64,000 nucleotides of DNA from Arthonia radiata (taxonomy: Eukaryota > Ascomycota > Arthoniomycetes > Arthoniales > Arthoniaceae), in NCBI GenBank assembly GCA_002989075.1, contig PSQN01000004.1, positions 1,178,001-1,242,000 of the forward strand, written 5' to 3'. Below, piece after piece: positions 1 to 12,520 of the stretch. Within the stretch, counting starts at the first letter, position 1; every line of letters starts with the position of its first letter. Under the pieces are notes generated by a model. It was not told where the DNA came from. It saw only the letters and a program-made list of their open reading frames with translations, and ran no database searches. Both the position numbers and the translations under genes were made by a program.

Positions 1-153
1 CTCCTCCTTCCCTTCAGCCATCCACATACCTTCATTCACACTCTTCGCTTCTGCAATCGCTGCTGCGCACGCCTTTTTGCACACCACCATAGCTTCAATC
101 CTCCACACCAACAATCACCCCACTCTTCGCCAGCATCACCACCATCAAGCGCA

Positions 154-728
154 ATGGCCGCCTCCTTCCCATACATCTCCATCTCCACCCTCCTCGCCGA
201 CTCTGTCCCGGACTACGACGTCCCCCTCAGCAAGACCGCCCGCTGCGCGCCCGGTGCGCCCCCCTCACAGCCCTCGACTACCTCATCGCGGCCGACCTCC
301 CGCGACTCCTCCAGCGCGGCGACTTCGCTCTTCTCCGCCGGCAATATCGACGACGCGCAGCTGCCTGAGCGCAAGCGCGTCAAGCTCGCTATGAAAGGCC
401 TCTTCTACAAGATCCCGATGTGGTGGGTGGTGGAGCTGTGCGCGTGTTTTGGGGGTGCGCGGGATGTCACGGTGTACAGTGAGTTCGCTCTTTCTGGTTC
501 TTGCTTTTGCGCAGCATTTCTTACGTCTCGGCTCGTGCTGTGGCATGGGTGATGCGAGAGTCCAGGTTGTGATATGTGCTGACTTTTTATGACCCAGACG
601 CTGGCGAAGCTACGGTCCTACTGGGCTCTGAAGGAGCAGCGGAGGCGTTCAAGAACTTCTTCGAGATGCAGCCGGAGACGCCAGGTGGAGTGTTCGACGG
701 GTTGCGGGTGCGGTTGTGTCGTGGTTAG
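154..728 (+). CDS. Hypothetical protein, 151 aa, two exons
   Basis: I do not recognise this protein. The model is join(154..478,598..728): the donor GTGAGT at 479 and the acceptor CCCAG at 597 join in frame and extend the second exon to a TAG at 726-728. The first about 60 residues are rich in Ser, Pro and Thr and probably disordered. The middle (KRVKLAMKGLFYKIPMWWVVELCACFGGARDVT) looks folded, and the end is a short Gly/Glu-rich tail. No signal peptide is evident. It is convergent with the zinc-finger gene at 1123. The start is the first ATG after a pyrimidine-rich leader. Without the intron the frame would run only to 552. Confidence 0.5.
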
Positions 729-1122
729 ATAGCTGTTAGCGCGTTTTGCTTCAGCAGAGCAAAGGTCACTTGGACGTGCGGGTGGAGGAAGGAGAGGCAA
801 TACGCCGGCGTGCTGCCTCAAAGGCGTATTTACGAACATCACGAAACACGAAGCTGGGCTCTGCATCTTCATATTCGTCTATGCACATCCAACATCTCTT
901 CGTCTCCGCATGGGCGGTCGTGCCCTTTCCATGCTGTCGTAAAGTCGTAAGGTGTCATTCAGTAGATCTCTCAATGCTGAGGTGTGATCCTGACGAAGGC
1001 TATTGTGGACTCTCCTAACATGAGCAGCCGACGTTGTGAATGACAAAAAACTTTTCCACGGGCTTCGTGTGCCGTGGCTACTATCTTGAACTGAAAACGC
1101 TGACAAAGGCCTCCCTACCTGC
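729..1122. other. Convergent intergenic spacer
   Basis: Shared 3' region of two convergent genes. I see no supported gene, only short frames without family resemblance. Confidence 0.5.
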
Positions 1123-2891
1123 TCATGACACTCTTATGTCGATCATGAAGGGCTTGAACATGCTGTTTGCGCTGTTGCATTTCGGACACCGCGACCCGCC
1201 GCGCTCGGCCATGCCCTGCAGCACCTCCGCGCAGTCGCGACAGACGCCGCAGATGCAGTCGGTACATGCGAAGCTCTGCTGGAGCGGCGTGGACTTGTGA
1301 CAGGCCGCGCAGTAGTGTTGGACGCTGTGCACTGTCGACTGCTGAATCATACCTGCGTGGGTCTGTGTCGGAAACGAGGGCTGCGAGTACGAGTGGCCGT
1401 GCATTTGGCGACCGTAGGAGACGGCGGTGGCGGACAAAGGATCGTTAGGCGACGATGACAGGCCTGTAGGCTGTATGTGGAAGTTCGAACTTGACGAGGA
1501 CTGCGGCTGATGCGTGCGCGGATGATATCCAAATGCGTTCGAGAGCGATGAGTCTGCGGATGAGTTGTGCTGATGCTGGTACGCGGCCTGCGCATTCACC
1601 TGACTGTAATCGGATGATTCCACAGAAGGAAAGGCTTCCAGCGACGGTTCGCCGAATCCGGTCTCTGGACCCTGATCGTCAGGGGAGTGCTGCAATATTG
1701 TCTGTCCTAACGGTGATGTATTGTACGAGTGGTATGTATTATGATTCTGGCCTTGATAGGGAGGCATCGATCCCCGAGGTGAGCCAGGCATCTGTTTTGC
1801 GATAAATATCGATGACACTGTCAATGGGAAAGAAGGGTGGGCTTACCGGTGTCAGGTCGCGGCTTTCCTCCTCCGTTGCTGAAGCTGCCGCATCTAGTAA
1901 ATCTTCCCACTTGTTGCCAGCGCCTAGCGATCCTAACTTCCGACCACTGCTCAGTCTTTTCTCATCCTTCGACCGCTGCCGCTCATGCTTCGGCTTGCGC
2001 GCATTCTCCACGACCGAACTCTTTCTTGGACGATTCTTGTGACGACCGAATGGTTGTAGACTGTTGCCCCGTGAGCCCGCTCCAGGTGGGAAGTCTGCAG
2101 GTAAGAGGTTGCCATGCCGTGAAGGGTCTGTAAGGGAAGAGTGAGGATTCGAAAAGATGTTCTGCGCGTCGGCGCCAGCAAAGTAGTTGGGGAAGTGGTG
2201 ATCGTTCTCAGTGTCATGAAAGGTATCCTTGAGCGCAACAAAGTCAGTCGTCGGCCTGCGGTTGACGTACATCGATGTAGATCCTACTCGGTCGGTATCC
2301 CAATCTGTCTCTGGCCTTGAGTTGTGGAGTTGCGCCAGCGCTGCTGCTGCGTTTGCTGCCGGAACAAACGACGGCCTTCTCAAGTGATCGGTATGGCCCA
2401 TGTGGTGCGCGCTCGCCGCCGCGCTGTGATCGTAGAAGGCGCTCGGGTCTTGCATAAAGTCTTGCAGGGTGTCAGCTCATCACATAATTCCCATCCCTAT
2501 ATGTCATCTCTTCACATACTCGATGTGCCGTACTGCTGTGGAGTGGTCTGGTTTTGCGGCCGATCCTTCGGGTCTGTATTGACCATGAGACTGAAGCTAT
2601 CTTCGGTAGCCGGAAGCTTGGAGATGTAGTAGTCTGGGTGCGCTCTTCGGATGTGCTCCTGCATTGAGCGAAAACGTTTCTCCTGCGCAGCGATGATATG
2701 TGTCAGCTAGTGTACTTGTCTTTGTCATGTCGCGACACTGCTAGCCGATGTTCGGGAAACGAAAGCGCACTACTCACTCCGAAACATCGCTTGCGACACA
2801 GCGTGCCATCATTGTTCTTAAGCGGGCAGACGACTTCATTTTGGTCGTTCGCCACGGCGAATGATCCTGTGAGTGAGGAGCGCGGTGGCAT
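1123..2891 (-). CDS. Fungal zinc-finger protein with N-terminal C/H finger and C-terminal RING-like cysteine module, 519 aa
   Basis: Model complement(join(1123..1791,1847..2460,2520..2682,2778..2891)); all four junctions keep frame. The N-terminus carries a finger-like set of metal ligands split by intron 1: Cys in CPLKNNDGTLCRKRC, then MQEHIRRAHP. The middle (residues about 90-440) is low-complexity and rich in Ser, His, Asn and Gln. Within the last 60 residues are paired CxxC motifs: CAACHKS, CTDCICGVCRDC and CPKC, a RING- or rubredoxin-like zinc module. Both modules recur together in a conserved but functionally vague ascomycete family, usually labelled C2H2 or RING finger. A nuclear or ubiquitin-related role is inference only. 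Confidence 0.8.
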
Positions 2892-4039
2892 CTCCAGGCT
2901 GGATTATGCGAGCTTGCGGCGACCGGTAAGGTGTTTGGACCCAGCAACATCAGTCCCGAATGGGGAATAGAAGGTTGCTTCAAACGAGCTAGGTAATAAA
3001 GCGAGGCGGCAGTTTCGAGCCAATTGGATAGAGCTTGGAGCACGGAAGTAGTGGTATGCGCAGCAAGCAGCACGAGCAAGGCTTGCTCAGAGGTCGCGAG
3101 GGCAAAAGTGGGGAGGTGTGGAAGTGGGCTGGCGTGAGAGGCGGCAGGTGACCGAGCTGGGAGCGAGCAAAATAGCAGCACCAAGTGTGGTGATGTGCAT
3201 ATGCGTAGCGGCGGCTAGAGGTTGCGTTGGAGAGGGAAGGGGTCCGCAATCGGTGGTATCAGAGCTATCGGCCTAAGACACGATTCAATCTTGACTGCCC
3301 CCAACAACGGGAGCTATTGGTGCTATGGGGAGCTTCGAGGAAAGACAAAACGACCGGAGGAAGGTCGTCCCGAAAGAGAAGAGATGGAAAGTAGAGAGGA
3401 GCCTAGGGATGATGAAACACAGAAGAGTAGTAGAGGGGGTTGGCTCTATGCAGTGTACGAGTAAGGATCGAATGATGGAAGAGACAAGGGTAATGATGGT
3501 CGAGGCCAGCTCCTGGAGGTGGGCAACAGCTTGGAGTGGGCTGCAGCAAGAATGTGACTGAGGCGTGGCTGGACTGGATGGGAGATGAAGTGAGCTCAGA
3601 GTCTCCATCCATCAGCCGAGCGTCAACCTCACCGCGCGGGGTCGGCCCACCTCCGTCCAAAAAGCTGACAAAGCGGGGCATCCTTTAACTTCTTCCGGCA
3701 TCATGTGATGTTTACAATCGTTTCTCCGGCATCATGTGATCTTTCCTACGTTTGTTTACTCACCTCCTTTGTGACTTCAACCTGCGCTTCGAACTGCAAC
3801 CACTAAGAGTCGTAGATATGGTGTTGAAGTGAATCATCAGCATTCATTTGAGCAATGTCCTATACCTTTCCAGTCATGTGCGCATCGAGCCCTCGAGAAC
3901 AGTCCTCCATGTCTTAGCATTGACAATCTTTTCCCGTTCCTGTGCCTAGCAATGCCTTCAAAGCGCGATAGAGCGCCTCTCGATCCCAGCGATACCAAGA
4001 AATCCCGCAAAGCGCGCATTGACGCTGCTCATGTCCCAC
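2892..4039. other. Intergenic region upstream of the zinc-finger gene
   Basis: Purine-rich leader and promoter of the zinc-finger gene, then the 3' flank of the metacaspase. Open frames here are low-complexity and have no splice-consistent structure. The only notable structure is the repeated motif at 3694-3740. Confidence 0.5.
3694..3740. promoter_or_regulatory. Tandem 16-bp repeat containing an E-box-like CATGTG core
   Basis: TCCGGCATCATGTGAT occurs at 3694-3709 and again at 3725-3740, a 31-bp period, about three helical turns. Its inner ATCATGTGAT is a near-palindrome holding CATGTG, a bHLH-type core. It lies about 800 bp upstream of the zinc-finger gene start. A regulatory role is inferred from the exact repetition and spacing. 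Confidence 0.35.
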
Positions 4040-5566
4040 TCACATCACATACAAAAGATTCGTATCTGGGATGAACGTCAGTACACAGTAGATAACACTG
4101 ATCGGCAGCATCAACTTACTCAATGGATGACTCGAGCTCAACTGGGGCTTCTGGCTGTACTTCCCCTCCAGCTCGTCTCTGATGCTGTTCAGCAGCTGCA
4201 CGTAGCTCTGCTGCGGGTTCTTCTTCAGCGCCGTGACAAAGGCGTACGACATCGCACCCGTAGCTTGTCCGCCGATCGAGGCGTCCGCACTAGTCTGCGT
4301 GTCTTTGCTGCCCGACCACATGATGACATCGGCTGGAGACGTTTTCGTCGCGAGATTGCGCTTGTATTTATCATCGCCAGTCATTGCTTTCTTCGCGAAG
4401 CCTGTGAGCGTGGAAGCGATGCCGCCAAGATCTCCTCTGGCATATGAGGATACGATGCCGAGCAGACCCTGGCCCGCTTCCTTCGCCAAGTTGGGCTCCT
4501 TGAGTACGCCCTGCGTGCTGTAGATGTACGGCAAATCCAGCGCGGAACCAGAATGGCATGAGTCGAAGATGGCTGTCAGTCGGACGCCGGCTTGGAGAGG
4601 CTTGACCATGATGTTGTGCATGTCATCGTCAACAATGTGACCATTCTGACGGAAATCTACGGGATAGATGACTTCATCGTATCCATCTTCCTCATCACCA
4701 TCTAGATCTTTTGTTTGACCACCATGGCCTACCAGAGGATTAGTCAGAGCGCTTGAGAATGCCCAACACGCTCGAGCTTACCAGAGTAATGGAAAAACAG
4801 CGAATCGTTTGGTTTCGCATTTGCCACCAGCCACTGCATGGCTCTGATGATGTTTACCCGTGTTGGCTGACTCATTTCCTCGGTGAAATCATCTCGCAAT
4901 ATGACCATATCGTCTCGACGGTAGCCAAAGTGCTCGTTCAGATATGTTGACAAGTTTTTGACGTCATTGTGGCATCCGGCCAGTGTCCCACGCTGGCCCG
5001 TGTAATTGATGCCGATCAGCAATGCCTTCCTCTTGCCCGTGCAATTCGAGTATTGGAATTGATAGCCTTGTGGAGCACCCGCGCCAAATGTCTGCATCTG
5101 TTGAGGCGGCGGGGGAGGTCGACCATAGCCATAGCCGCTGCCGCTGCCGCTGTTGTATTGCTGTGGTGGAGGCCTACCACTGGGGGGCTGGAATCCGTTT
5201 TGAGGTGGGTAGCCATACTGAGGAGCGGGAGAACCCTTCCCAATGTTAGCGCGTGCATGATATGTGAGCCGGTAGTGCACTGACTTGCGGCGGATATCCA
5301 CCGTATGGCTGTTGTGGCGGCCCTTGCGCGTTGTAGCTGTAGCCTGGCTGAGGTGACGGGGAGCCATAGCCTGGCTGGGGTGGAGGAGCGCCATAACCTG
5401 GCTGGGGAGGAGGAGAGCCATAGTATGGCTGCTGAGGATTCCTAACGGCCTTTCTAAGCTGTGCACTTATGAACTTATCGGACAGAGCTTACGGGTAGCC
5501 TCCTTGAGGTGGGTATGGATTGTGTTGTTGGCCACCATGGTAGCCTTGTCCTGGGAAAAACGACAT
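4040..5566 (-). CDS. MCA1: Type I metacaspase, 439 aa
   Basis: Cysteine protease of clan CD, cleaving after Arg/Lys, with roles in fungal stress response and ageing. Model complement(join(4040..4065,4120..4728,4782..5235,5285..5441,5493..5566)). Residues 1 to about 130 are a Pro/Gln/Gly/Tyr-rich prodomain with PQPGYG-type repeats, typical of type I fungal metacaspases. The p20 domain starts at [13 protein letters not shown]. The catalytic dyad is His230 (YSGHGG, split by intron 3) and Cys286 (DSCHSG). The last exon encodes only eight residues and matches the usual family ending. Intron 2 is 49 nt, with its branch site CTAAC close to the acceptor. Length and domain order are normal. Confidence 0.95.
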
Positions 5567-6167
5567 GCTGTAGCCGGGAAGTTGGTAGAAGTGAATGCAC
5601 GGTCTCCGCGAATGTCGTGATCAAGACGAATTGAAATGTTGCAATTCAATAAGAGGCGCGTTGAGGTGTAAAAAAGGCGAAATCTGCGGCTGCGTGTCTT
5701 CAGCGGAGGGCGCGTGTCACCGCCGAGAATTGAGTTCTCGTTTGGTGGGGCAAATGCACGGTAGTATTTCACGACAACAATAGTGATGCAGATGAACGTG
5801 ATAGATTGTTGGTCAATTGCCTTCCATCTGAGCTCGCGAGACGAGTTGCACCAAATAGATCGCTTGCATGGGACAGAACGCCAATTATGGTAAACCCTGC
5901 CTGCCGATGTCACGAGATGCGGGTTGGGGTGGACGGCACGCCCACGCCTCACTCATGCAGCTCTTCACTCGAAGCGTAGCGGTACTGTTACGAATTATGA
6001 TGGAAGAGCTAACGTCTGACTTGGAGTGAAGGAGTTGATCTTCAGACAGCATTCTTCACATAAGTATACTGGTGTTGTATTCCATTGCTTTGATGAAAAG
6101 CTAGCATAACTCCACGTGAATGCGGCGAGGGTGTCCAATAAGGTGACCGACAACAAGCTCGATTGTA
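5567..6167. other. Intergenic, promoter side of the metacaspase
   Basis: Lies between two genes on the minus strand. No supported gene seen; presumed promoter of the metacaspase. Confidence 0.5.
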
Positions 6168-7107
6168 TCATGGCTTGGGTACTTTGAACGTCTTGGAACA
6201 CATCAAGCATCCGTGCAGGACAAATAATCCCACCACCGGATGGAACTCAACCAAAGAGCCTGTCGCGACCGTTCCGAATGGTATACTGTCCAACATCTTG
6301 CCTTGACTAACCCAATACGCCATGAGAGCTGCGATGGTCGGTGATGTGGGTGCTGGTAGTCCCTCGAAATACTTCGATTTTCCTGTCTTGTCTTTCGGTA
6401 GCGTGGCTACTGTCACATTGAAGCGGGCAAGTCGTAGGAGCGCGCAAAGGACGAAGAATGTGAGGAAAAGCTGGTCCAACGGTGTGCGCATACCGATCGC
6501 AAAAGCGACGGCCGCTGGTGATGCGCCAAATGATATCTGCTGCACGTCAGTAATCTGGAAGGGGCCGCATTGGCTGAGAGCAATCACCAAGTCTGCCAAC
6601 GAGTCCAGCTCCTGGCCCATGAGCGACGCCTTGCCTCTCCACCTTGCAACTGCGCCGTCGAAGAAGTCGAAGAAGAGTCCGAACGGCATAAACGCTAACG
6701 CTAACCACAGGTTTGTGAGGTGTGTTGGATCGCCCAGGCAGTAACGTAGAGATGAGAGGATTGACATGTAGCCGCAGAACCCTGTGACTTCGCGTTAAGT
6801 CATATCCTTTGCCATGCAAGACTGTCATATTATGGCTCACCGTTGCCAACTGTGACCAAGTCTGCCAAGTGCAGTGCCCTGAGCCTCGTTAGTCTCGGCG
6901 CTCAGGTACAGTCGTGGATGAGCTTGCTCGAACCTAATCATGGAGAAGTGGCCAGTGTCACCGGCAAGAAGGTGCGCTTGTTTCTCTTGGCCTATACATA
7001 GGCGTCAGAATGCCACATCTTGAAGTCATCTTGCAAAACGAACCCTTGTCTGAATCCATCTTGTTGTTGCTCACCGGCCCACTGGATACTCCGCTGCGTC
7101 GCGACAT
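6168..7107 (-). CDS. CHO1: CDP-diacylglycerol-serine O-phosphatidyltransferase (phosphatidylserine synthase), 240 aa
   Basis: Makes phosphatidylserine from CDP-diacylglycerol and serine in the ER membrane. Model complement(join(6168..6536,6588..6781,6841..6878,6934..6991,7044..7107)). The CDP-alcohol phosphatidyltransferase signature is intact: DGAVAR, then GQELDSLAD eight residues on (DGx2ARx8Gx3Dx3D). The frame also holds the family stretches LHLADLVTVGNGFCG, TPLDQLFLTFFVLC, LARFNVTVATLPKD and GKSKYFEGLPAPT. Several hydrophobic segments follow. The 51-nt intron at 6537-6587 has no stop and could be retained, but removing it restores the family sequence LADLISFG. The first exon and its GTTCGT donor are the least certain parts. 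Confidence 0.88.
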
Positions 7108-8053
7108 CTTCCCAGACAAGGATGTGACTAAAGTGGAAGATGAACGGAGAGAACGTAAGGAGGATGAGAAGAGCGAGAGTTTTGGAGGGTTAAAGAGGGG
7201 TGAAGAAGTCAATTGAAAAGGCGTGGCTTCCAAGTTGCTGGTAGACCTGTCAACACGACCTGCTCCGTGGAGCTACGTCAATGGTCCGTGCGCTACTACC
7301 TGACAGAATCGGTTGTCGACCTCGAAACAACGATCTCGACAACAGCTCTTTACAACGTCATCTAATTCATACAACACAAACGGTTTCTGCAGATGCCAGT
7401 ATTCAAGCTCATGAGTCTGTTCGGGGGTTCCAGACACTGTCAAAGCTTTTGCTGTAAGCTCTCCTACGTGGTAGGTATCCGCACCGTAACTTTGAAGATC
7501 GGATAATATCCGCTAGCAAAACGACGCTAAAACCCACGCTTCTTGTCTCGTTTCCAGAGAACTGTCCTATGTCAAGTCTTCATCTTGTTCTTCCTCGCTT
7601 TTCCGAGTTCACGAGAGGAAGATCCGATTTGAGTGCACTCAATACTTGTTTTGGTCCAGGTTTTGGCCTACATTGTCCAGCACTGTCGTGAGGTCCCACT
7701 CAGGAAGGTCCCACAGCGCGAAGGTTGCGGCGAGCGTGTTTTGACGCTTCTCAACTGCTACAATGATCAGGAAGAGCTCACTTGAAACCAGTCACTAGCT
7801 GGCAACGCGAGATACTACGTTGACATCGCAGCGCTGCGACCAATCATGAATCTTCGACAGGATGTACAGCCGCCGTCGCAGCTCCAGCTCCTGCAGGAGA
7901 CGTGCATGGCGCTTCTGCGGCACCCGCCTCGATCACTCGGGCGTGTGATAAGGCAAAATTGTCAGTACAATTGTTGCTGTAGATGTCGCCCATGAAATTA
8001 GGCAGACTACGTTCACGATAGCAGTCGCTGCTTTGCCACGCATGTGACTTGCC
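7108..8053. other. Divergent promoter region between CHO1 and the NLR gene
   Basis: 946 bp between two divergent starts. I see no gene and no obvious repeat. Confidence 0.5.
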
Positions 8054-11000
8054 ATGGATCCTGCAACGTCGTTCAGCATCGCTTGCGGGGTTGTGCAACT
8101 TCTACAATTTGGCATCGAAGTCGGCCGCGAGTGCTACGAGATCTACAGCAGCACATCCGGCTTGACCAACAAGCACGAGTTTTTGAAGAGTTCTGCCGAT
8201 CAGACTGGGCAGCTTGTACAGCGAATACAAGCTCGTCTGCAGAATGTCTGCTACGTTCAAGCGCTTACCAAAGAGGACAAGCAGGTCCTTGACGCTGCCG
8301 AAACTTGCTCAGCAGCAGCTCGGGAACTTCAGGAAGTTTTCGATGACTTGCAGCCGTACAGTACACAAAGCAGGCATCGAGCGCTGGAACTGATGTTGAA
8401 AGGTCGTCTGAAGAGAGCTAAAGTAGAGGATCTAAACAACAGAATGCGAGGCTGTCAAAAATCCATGGACACGGCTTTGCTTGCAAGCATTAGGTGAGAT
8501 TGGTCCCTCAAAGCTGTGTGTTCTGCGAGATCAATAAGGAATCTGCATGTTCAAACTCAGACGCATATTTTGCGCGTGCGCGCACAGACTGCCCCTTTGA
8601 TCGGTAAAGTAGCAAAAAATTGGCACAAATTTGGCCTCTCCGTCACAGTTAAGTTTTTTGTGTTGCTATGATAGAGTTCGAGCCGCGTTGGCGCCTATAC
8701 ATCAAACAATCAGAACCTCTTGGCCCAAGAATTTTGGAAGCTGACCGCCCTGCAGTCAAAGAATCGATGTGGCCGATAGCAAACAGAATGAAATCATGAG
8801 GCAAATCGACCTCGGGGCATTGCAGCAGACGCGGGGCTTCCAGGAAATAGCTTTACTCATTCAGGGATTGATCAATCGTCTGCAAGAAGTGGAAATCAGC
8901 TCCAAGGACCAAGGACGGCAGACAAGAGCGCTCATTGAACAGACCCATCAAGATAACCGTGATCATATACAGCTGAAACAGCTTCTCGATAGCCTGTACT
9001 TCCCGGCTATAGCTGCGAGAGAAGAAAACATACATGAAGCGTATTCTGACACGTTTCAGTGGATCTTCGACGATGCAGAGGACGCCGTTCGACCATGGTC
9101 TAACTATGTCCACTGGCTGCGCAAAGACCGCAGGTTATACTGGATCAATGGCAAAGCAGGCTCCGGCAAATCGACACTAATGAGCTTCATTGTCCATTCG
9201 CGAAAATTGAAAGAGCATTTATACGCTTGGGCTAGTGCCTCGCAGTCGGACCTCGCAGTCTTGCACCATTTCTTCTGGCGTAGCGGCACGGTTGAACAAA
9301 AAAGCAAGTCCGGGCTCATACGCACTCTAATGAGACAGCTCGTTACAGCCCGTCCATCCCTGGTAGTCGCGCTAGATACAATGCCGACGCAACCCATTAC
9401 ATGGACTGAAGCAAGACTAAGAGCAGACTTTGAAGCGCTAGTTGAGGAATCGAAACAGGGACCTCGTCCCTTGAACATCGCCATTTTTATTGACGGTCTG
9501 GACGAATACAATGGCAGCCACGTCGATCAAGTCGACCTTGCCGCTTTTGTGAAGCGCCTGTGTATTCATCCCAATGTGAAGGTCTGCGCTTCAAGTCGTC
9601 CAGAGCAGGCTTACCGAGACGCATTTGACTATTGTGCTCAGCTCAGGCTACATGATCTCACACGCACCGACATGAGTATCTACATTCGTGGTCGTATTGA
9701 ATCGATGCCTACACTGAAAGAGCTACAAGATGCGAACCCGAGAGCAGTCCAGCATCTGATCGAATCTATTTGTAGGAATGCGGACGGGGTGTTTCTCTGG
9801 GCAAGCCTCGTTACGAACGATGTTATGGACGGTCTTATCTGCGGAGACAGTCTCGAGATGCTTCGCGCACGGCTTGAGCGAGCTGACAAGACATTAGAGG
9901 GTTTGTTTGAGCAGCTCCTTGGACGTATTGACCCCATTCATCGATCCAAGTCAGCTAAATACCTGCAGGTCATGGCTCTCAAAGAAAACGGTCGCATATC
10001 GTTTCTTGAACTCCTGCTCGTCGACCAGCAAAAGCTTGAGGCTATGATACCAACCACTGACGACCAAGCCAGGAATATCAGGAGTGCCGCGGAGACTTTC
10101 AAAAAGGAAGGCACAGCCCTCAAACGCCACATTGTTGCTCGGTGCGCGGGTTTACTCACTGTAGATGAGCAACCATGCAGAAGTTGTCTTGCGCATGACG
10201 AGCAAAACCCCGTAGGAAGATTATGTGCACATTACAACGATCACATCAACGTCGGTGAGTGGGGCGCTTTGATTCTTCCATGGGGTTGCGTGAATGCTGG
10301 ACTGACGCTCCACCGCCTAGATTTCATCCATCGTAGCGCACATGACTTTCTCTCGGACAATGGCAAAGCTCGCGACTTCTTGACGATATCGGGGACTGAC
10401 GACGGCCTTATGCTCCTTGACATATCCCGCGCATTGGTCCAGATCTCTCGATGCCCTTTCATCATCGGAAATGAGCTCCGTAATGGTAATTGGTCGGAAT
10501 GGGCGACACGAATGCTGAGCAGGTTGATGCCAATCATCAGATCCCTCGACGATCGTGATCACATTCGAGCGGCTGGGGTGATAGAAGGATTCGATGCTGG
10601 CTTTACGCAGACATTGGCATTCCAGAGGCAGCACCGTCCAGAAGACATATATGAGTCCGTTCCGTCTAATTCTAACTGGGTTGCAGTTCTCGGACACACT
10701 CATATTAAAGACACCAGTCGAGACTTAGTGGGCTATGCCATGGAATGGGGCCTTACGCGCTACGGCCTAGGCAAGCTTCAGATATGCCCGAGGGAGGAGC
10801 AGAGGGAATTGGCTACATACCTGTTACAATGTGCACGTTATGGCGAGCTGTTCAGATGGACGCAGAACAGTATGGACGTAGTCGCTCTGGAGCAGCTTCT
10901 CAGTTACGGTGCCGACCCTAATACTGTCCACGTAATTAGAGACTGCCCAGTAACAAAATGGCAGCTGCTGCTGATGGAGATGGCAACTACAATCGTGCCG

Positions 11001-11573
11001 CAAGGTACTTGGGAAGCCAACCAGACCGACTACAGTCCCTCCGATCAGCGAGAGATGATGAGGACGACCACTGCAGCGTTTCTGAAAGCTGGCGCAGACA
11101 TGTGTGCGGAGTGGACTTTCGCGCTACAAGAACAGGATCCGGTTGAGTTCATCGAGTTTGAGACGTTCAAGCTGTATTATGTATACGAAGCCGGATGGAT
11201 CGTCTTGCAGTTGGACGAAGGTGTTGACGAGCATAATCGCTTGCGAGACCAGTTCCCTGTTGCCGACGCAGCACGATATCCACGCGTCAAAGTGGTCGGT
11301 GCTCCGGCCAGCCGATCGCCATTCCGGTGGTTCGAAGACCTCAATCGCATACCTGGTATCTACGAATCCGACTCGACTTTCACACCCACAGAGGAGCAGA
11401 GCAAAGCGCTCGGCAAGGCTATGTACATCTGGCAGTACAGCGAAGAGGGCAGCGGGGAGAAGCGTGATAATGCAGCTGCGCTGATGAAGCTGTTGGAAGG
11501 AGTGTACAGCGATCTGTATGAAACCCACCATCAGGCTTCAGCAGCGCAGCAAGAAGTCGCACCCCCAGGATAG
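8054..11573 (+). CDS. NACHT-domain NLR-like protein (STAND P-loop NTPase), 1085 aa
   Basis: Model join(8054..8493,8756..11573). The 262-nt intron starts GTGAGA, ends TGCAG behind a CTGAC branch site, and restores frame (SISQRIDVADSKQNE). Residues 1-150 form an alpha-helical N-terminal domain starting MDPATSFSIACGVVQLLQFG, the kind found on fungal NLRs (HeLo-like or fungal_N). The NACHT P-loop GKAGSGKST lies at about 279-287 and Walker B IFIDGLDEY at about 390-398. The sequence after about residue 500 is long and diverged. One ankyrin-like stretch is visible (YGADPNTV), but there is no clean WD40, TPR or ankyrin array. Such proteins act in non-self recognition and programmed cell death in fungi; that role is inferred here. 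Confidence 0.85.
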
Positions 11574-12520
11574 GTCAAAAGCTGGGTGAGCAAGCGAATT
11601 TGATGCGGCGATCTGTTCTTTGCCAGGCCAATGTCTGGTGAGAGGCTCCCGGCAGAATCAGCGATGGATGGGTATTGGACCTTACAGCTGATGGGCACGG
11701 CGCCGTGCGTCTATGTTTGTTATTTGCGGTATGCGTATGCATAGTTTTACAGGCTCCTGGTACACTTTAGACAGCGGCCTTGAATGAGATGCTGAGAGAA
11801 CAGGTGTTCCATCCATATACCTGTTTATCTGTGGACGGACACACGTCCCTTGGACCATGGTCTGAATGTCAACACGTACAAAGATGTCTGTATGCTGCGT
11901 TCGAATGATGCCCCCCCTCAATGGTGCAATCCCATGCGCCTTACCTTGATAGTAGCGCCCCTTTCATTGCATATGGGACCAGAGCGGCATATCCAGCCGC
12001 GTGCAAGCTTAGTGTAATGCGAATGGGAACCAGCGCGACGGGTCGAAACGAGAAGGATTGCTGACTTGCATATTGAGCTCGCGTGGGCCCTGAAAAATGG
12101 GTGAAGAATGCTTGTCAGAGCAGCAGGATAGGAGGGGAAGCGGGCCAGAGTCAATAGGGCGAGTCAGCGTGGGACATTGACGGCGCTCGAGTTGCAGGGC
12201 TGTCGCTTCAGACGCAATCCTTCGCTGTGTGGCCGCCATGCCCTTCTCTCGAGGCAGCTTCCATCAATTTGTTGAATACTCACTCGCTCATAGCCTACTC
12301 CACGGCCTCCACGGTCTCCATGTAATTCTTTTGCAAATATGCACACTTACAGCTGGTATATCGCCCTACCCTTATACATGCAGCCCCACACGAGTGTATA
12401 AGATAGCTGGTTTCGTCATTACATCGCACCCTCGGCAGCCGGAGGCGACCACGCTCCGACATCCGTCTTGTCCACCACCCACCACTAGGACTTTCCCCCA
12501 AACCCGAACACTGCACAAGC
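11574..12520. other. Intergenic region upstream of the Zn2Cys6 gene
   Basis: No supported gene. Contains the 3' flank of the NLR gene and a C/T-rich leader for the following transcription factor from about 12300. Confidence 0.5.

Noticed and set aside
3222-3690. Overlapping frames on both strands between the zinc-finger and metacaspase genes
   Set aside because: Low-complexity products from a purine-rich tract, with no conserved motif.
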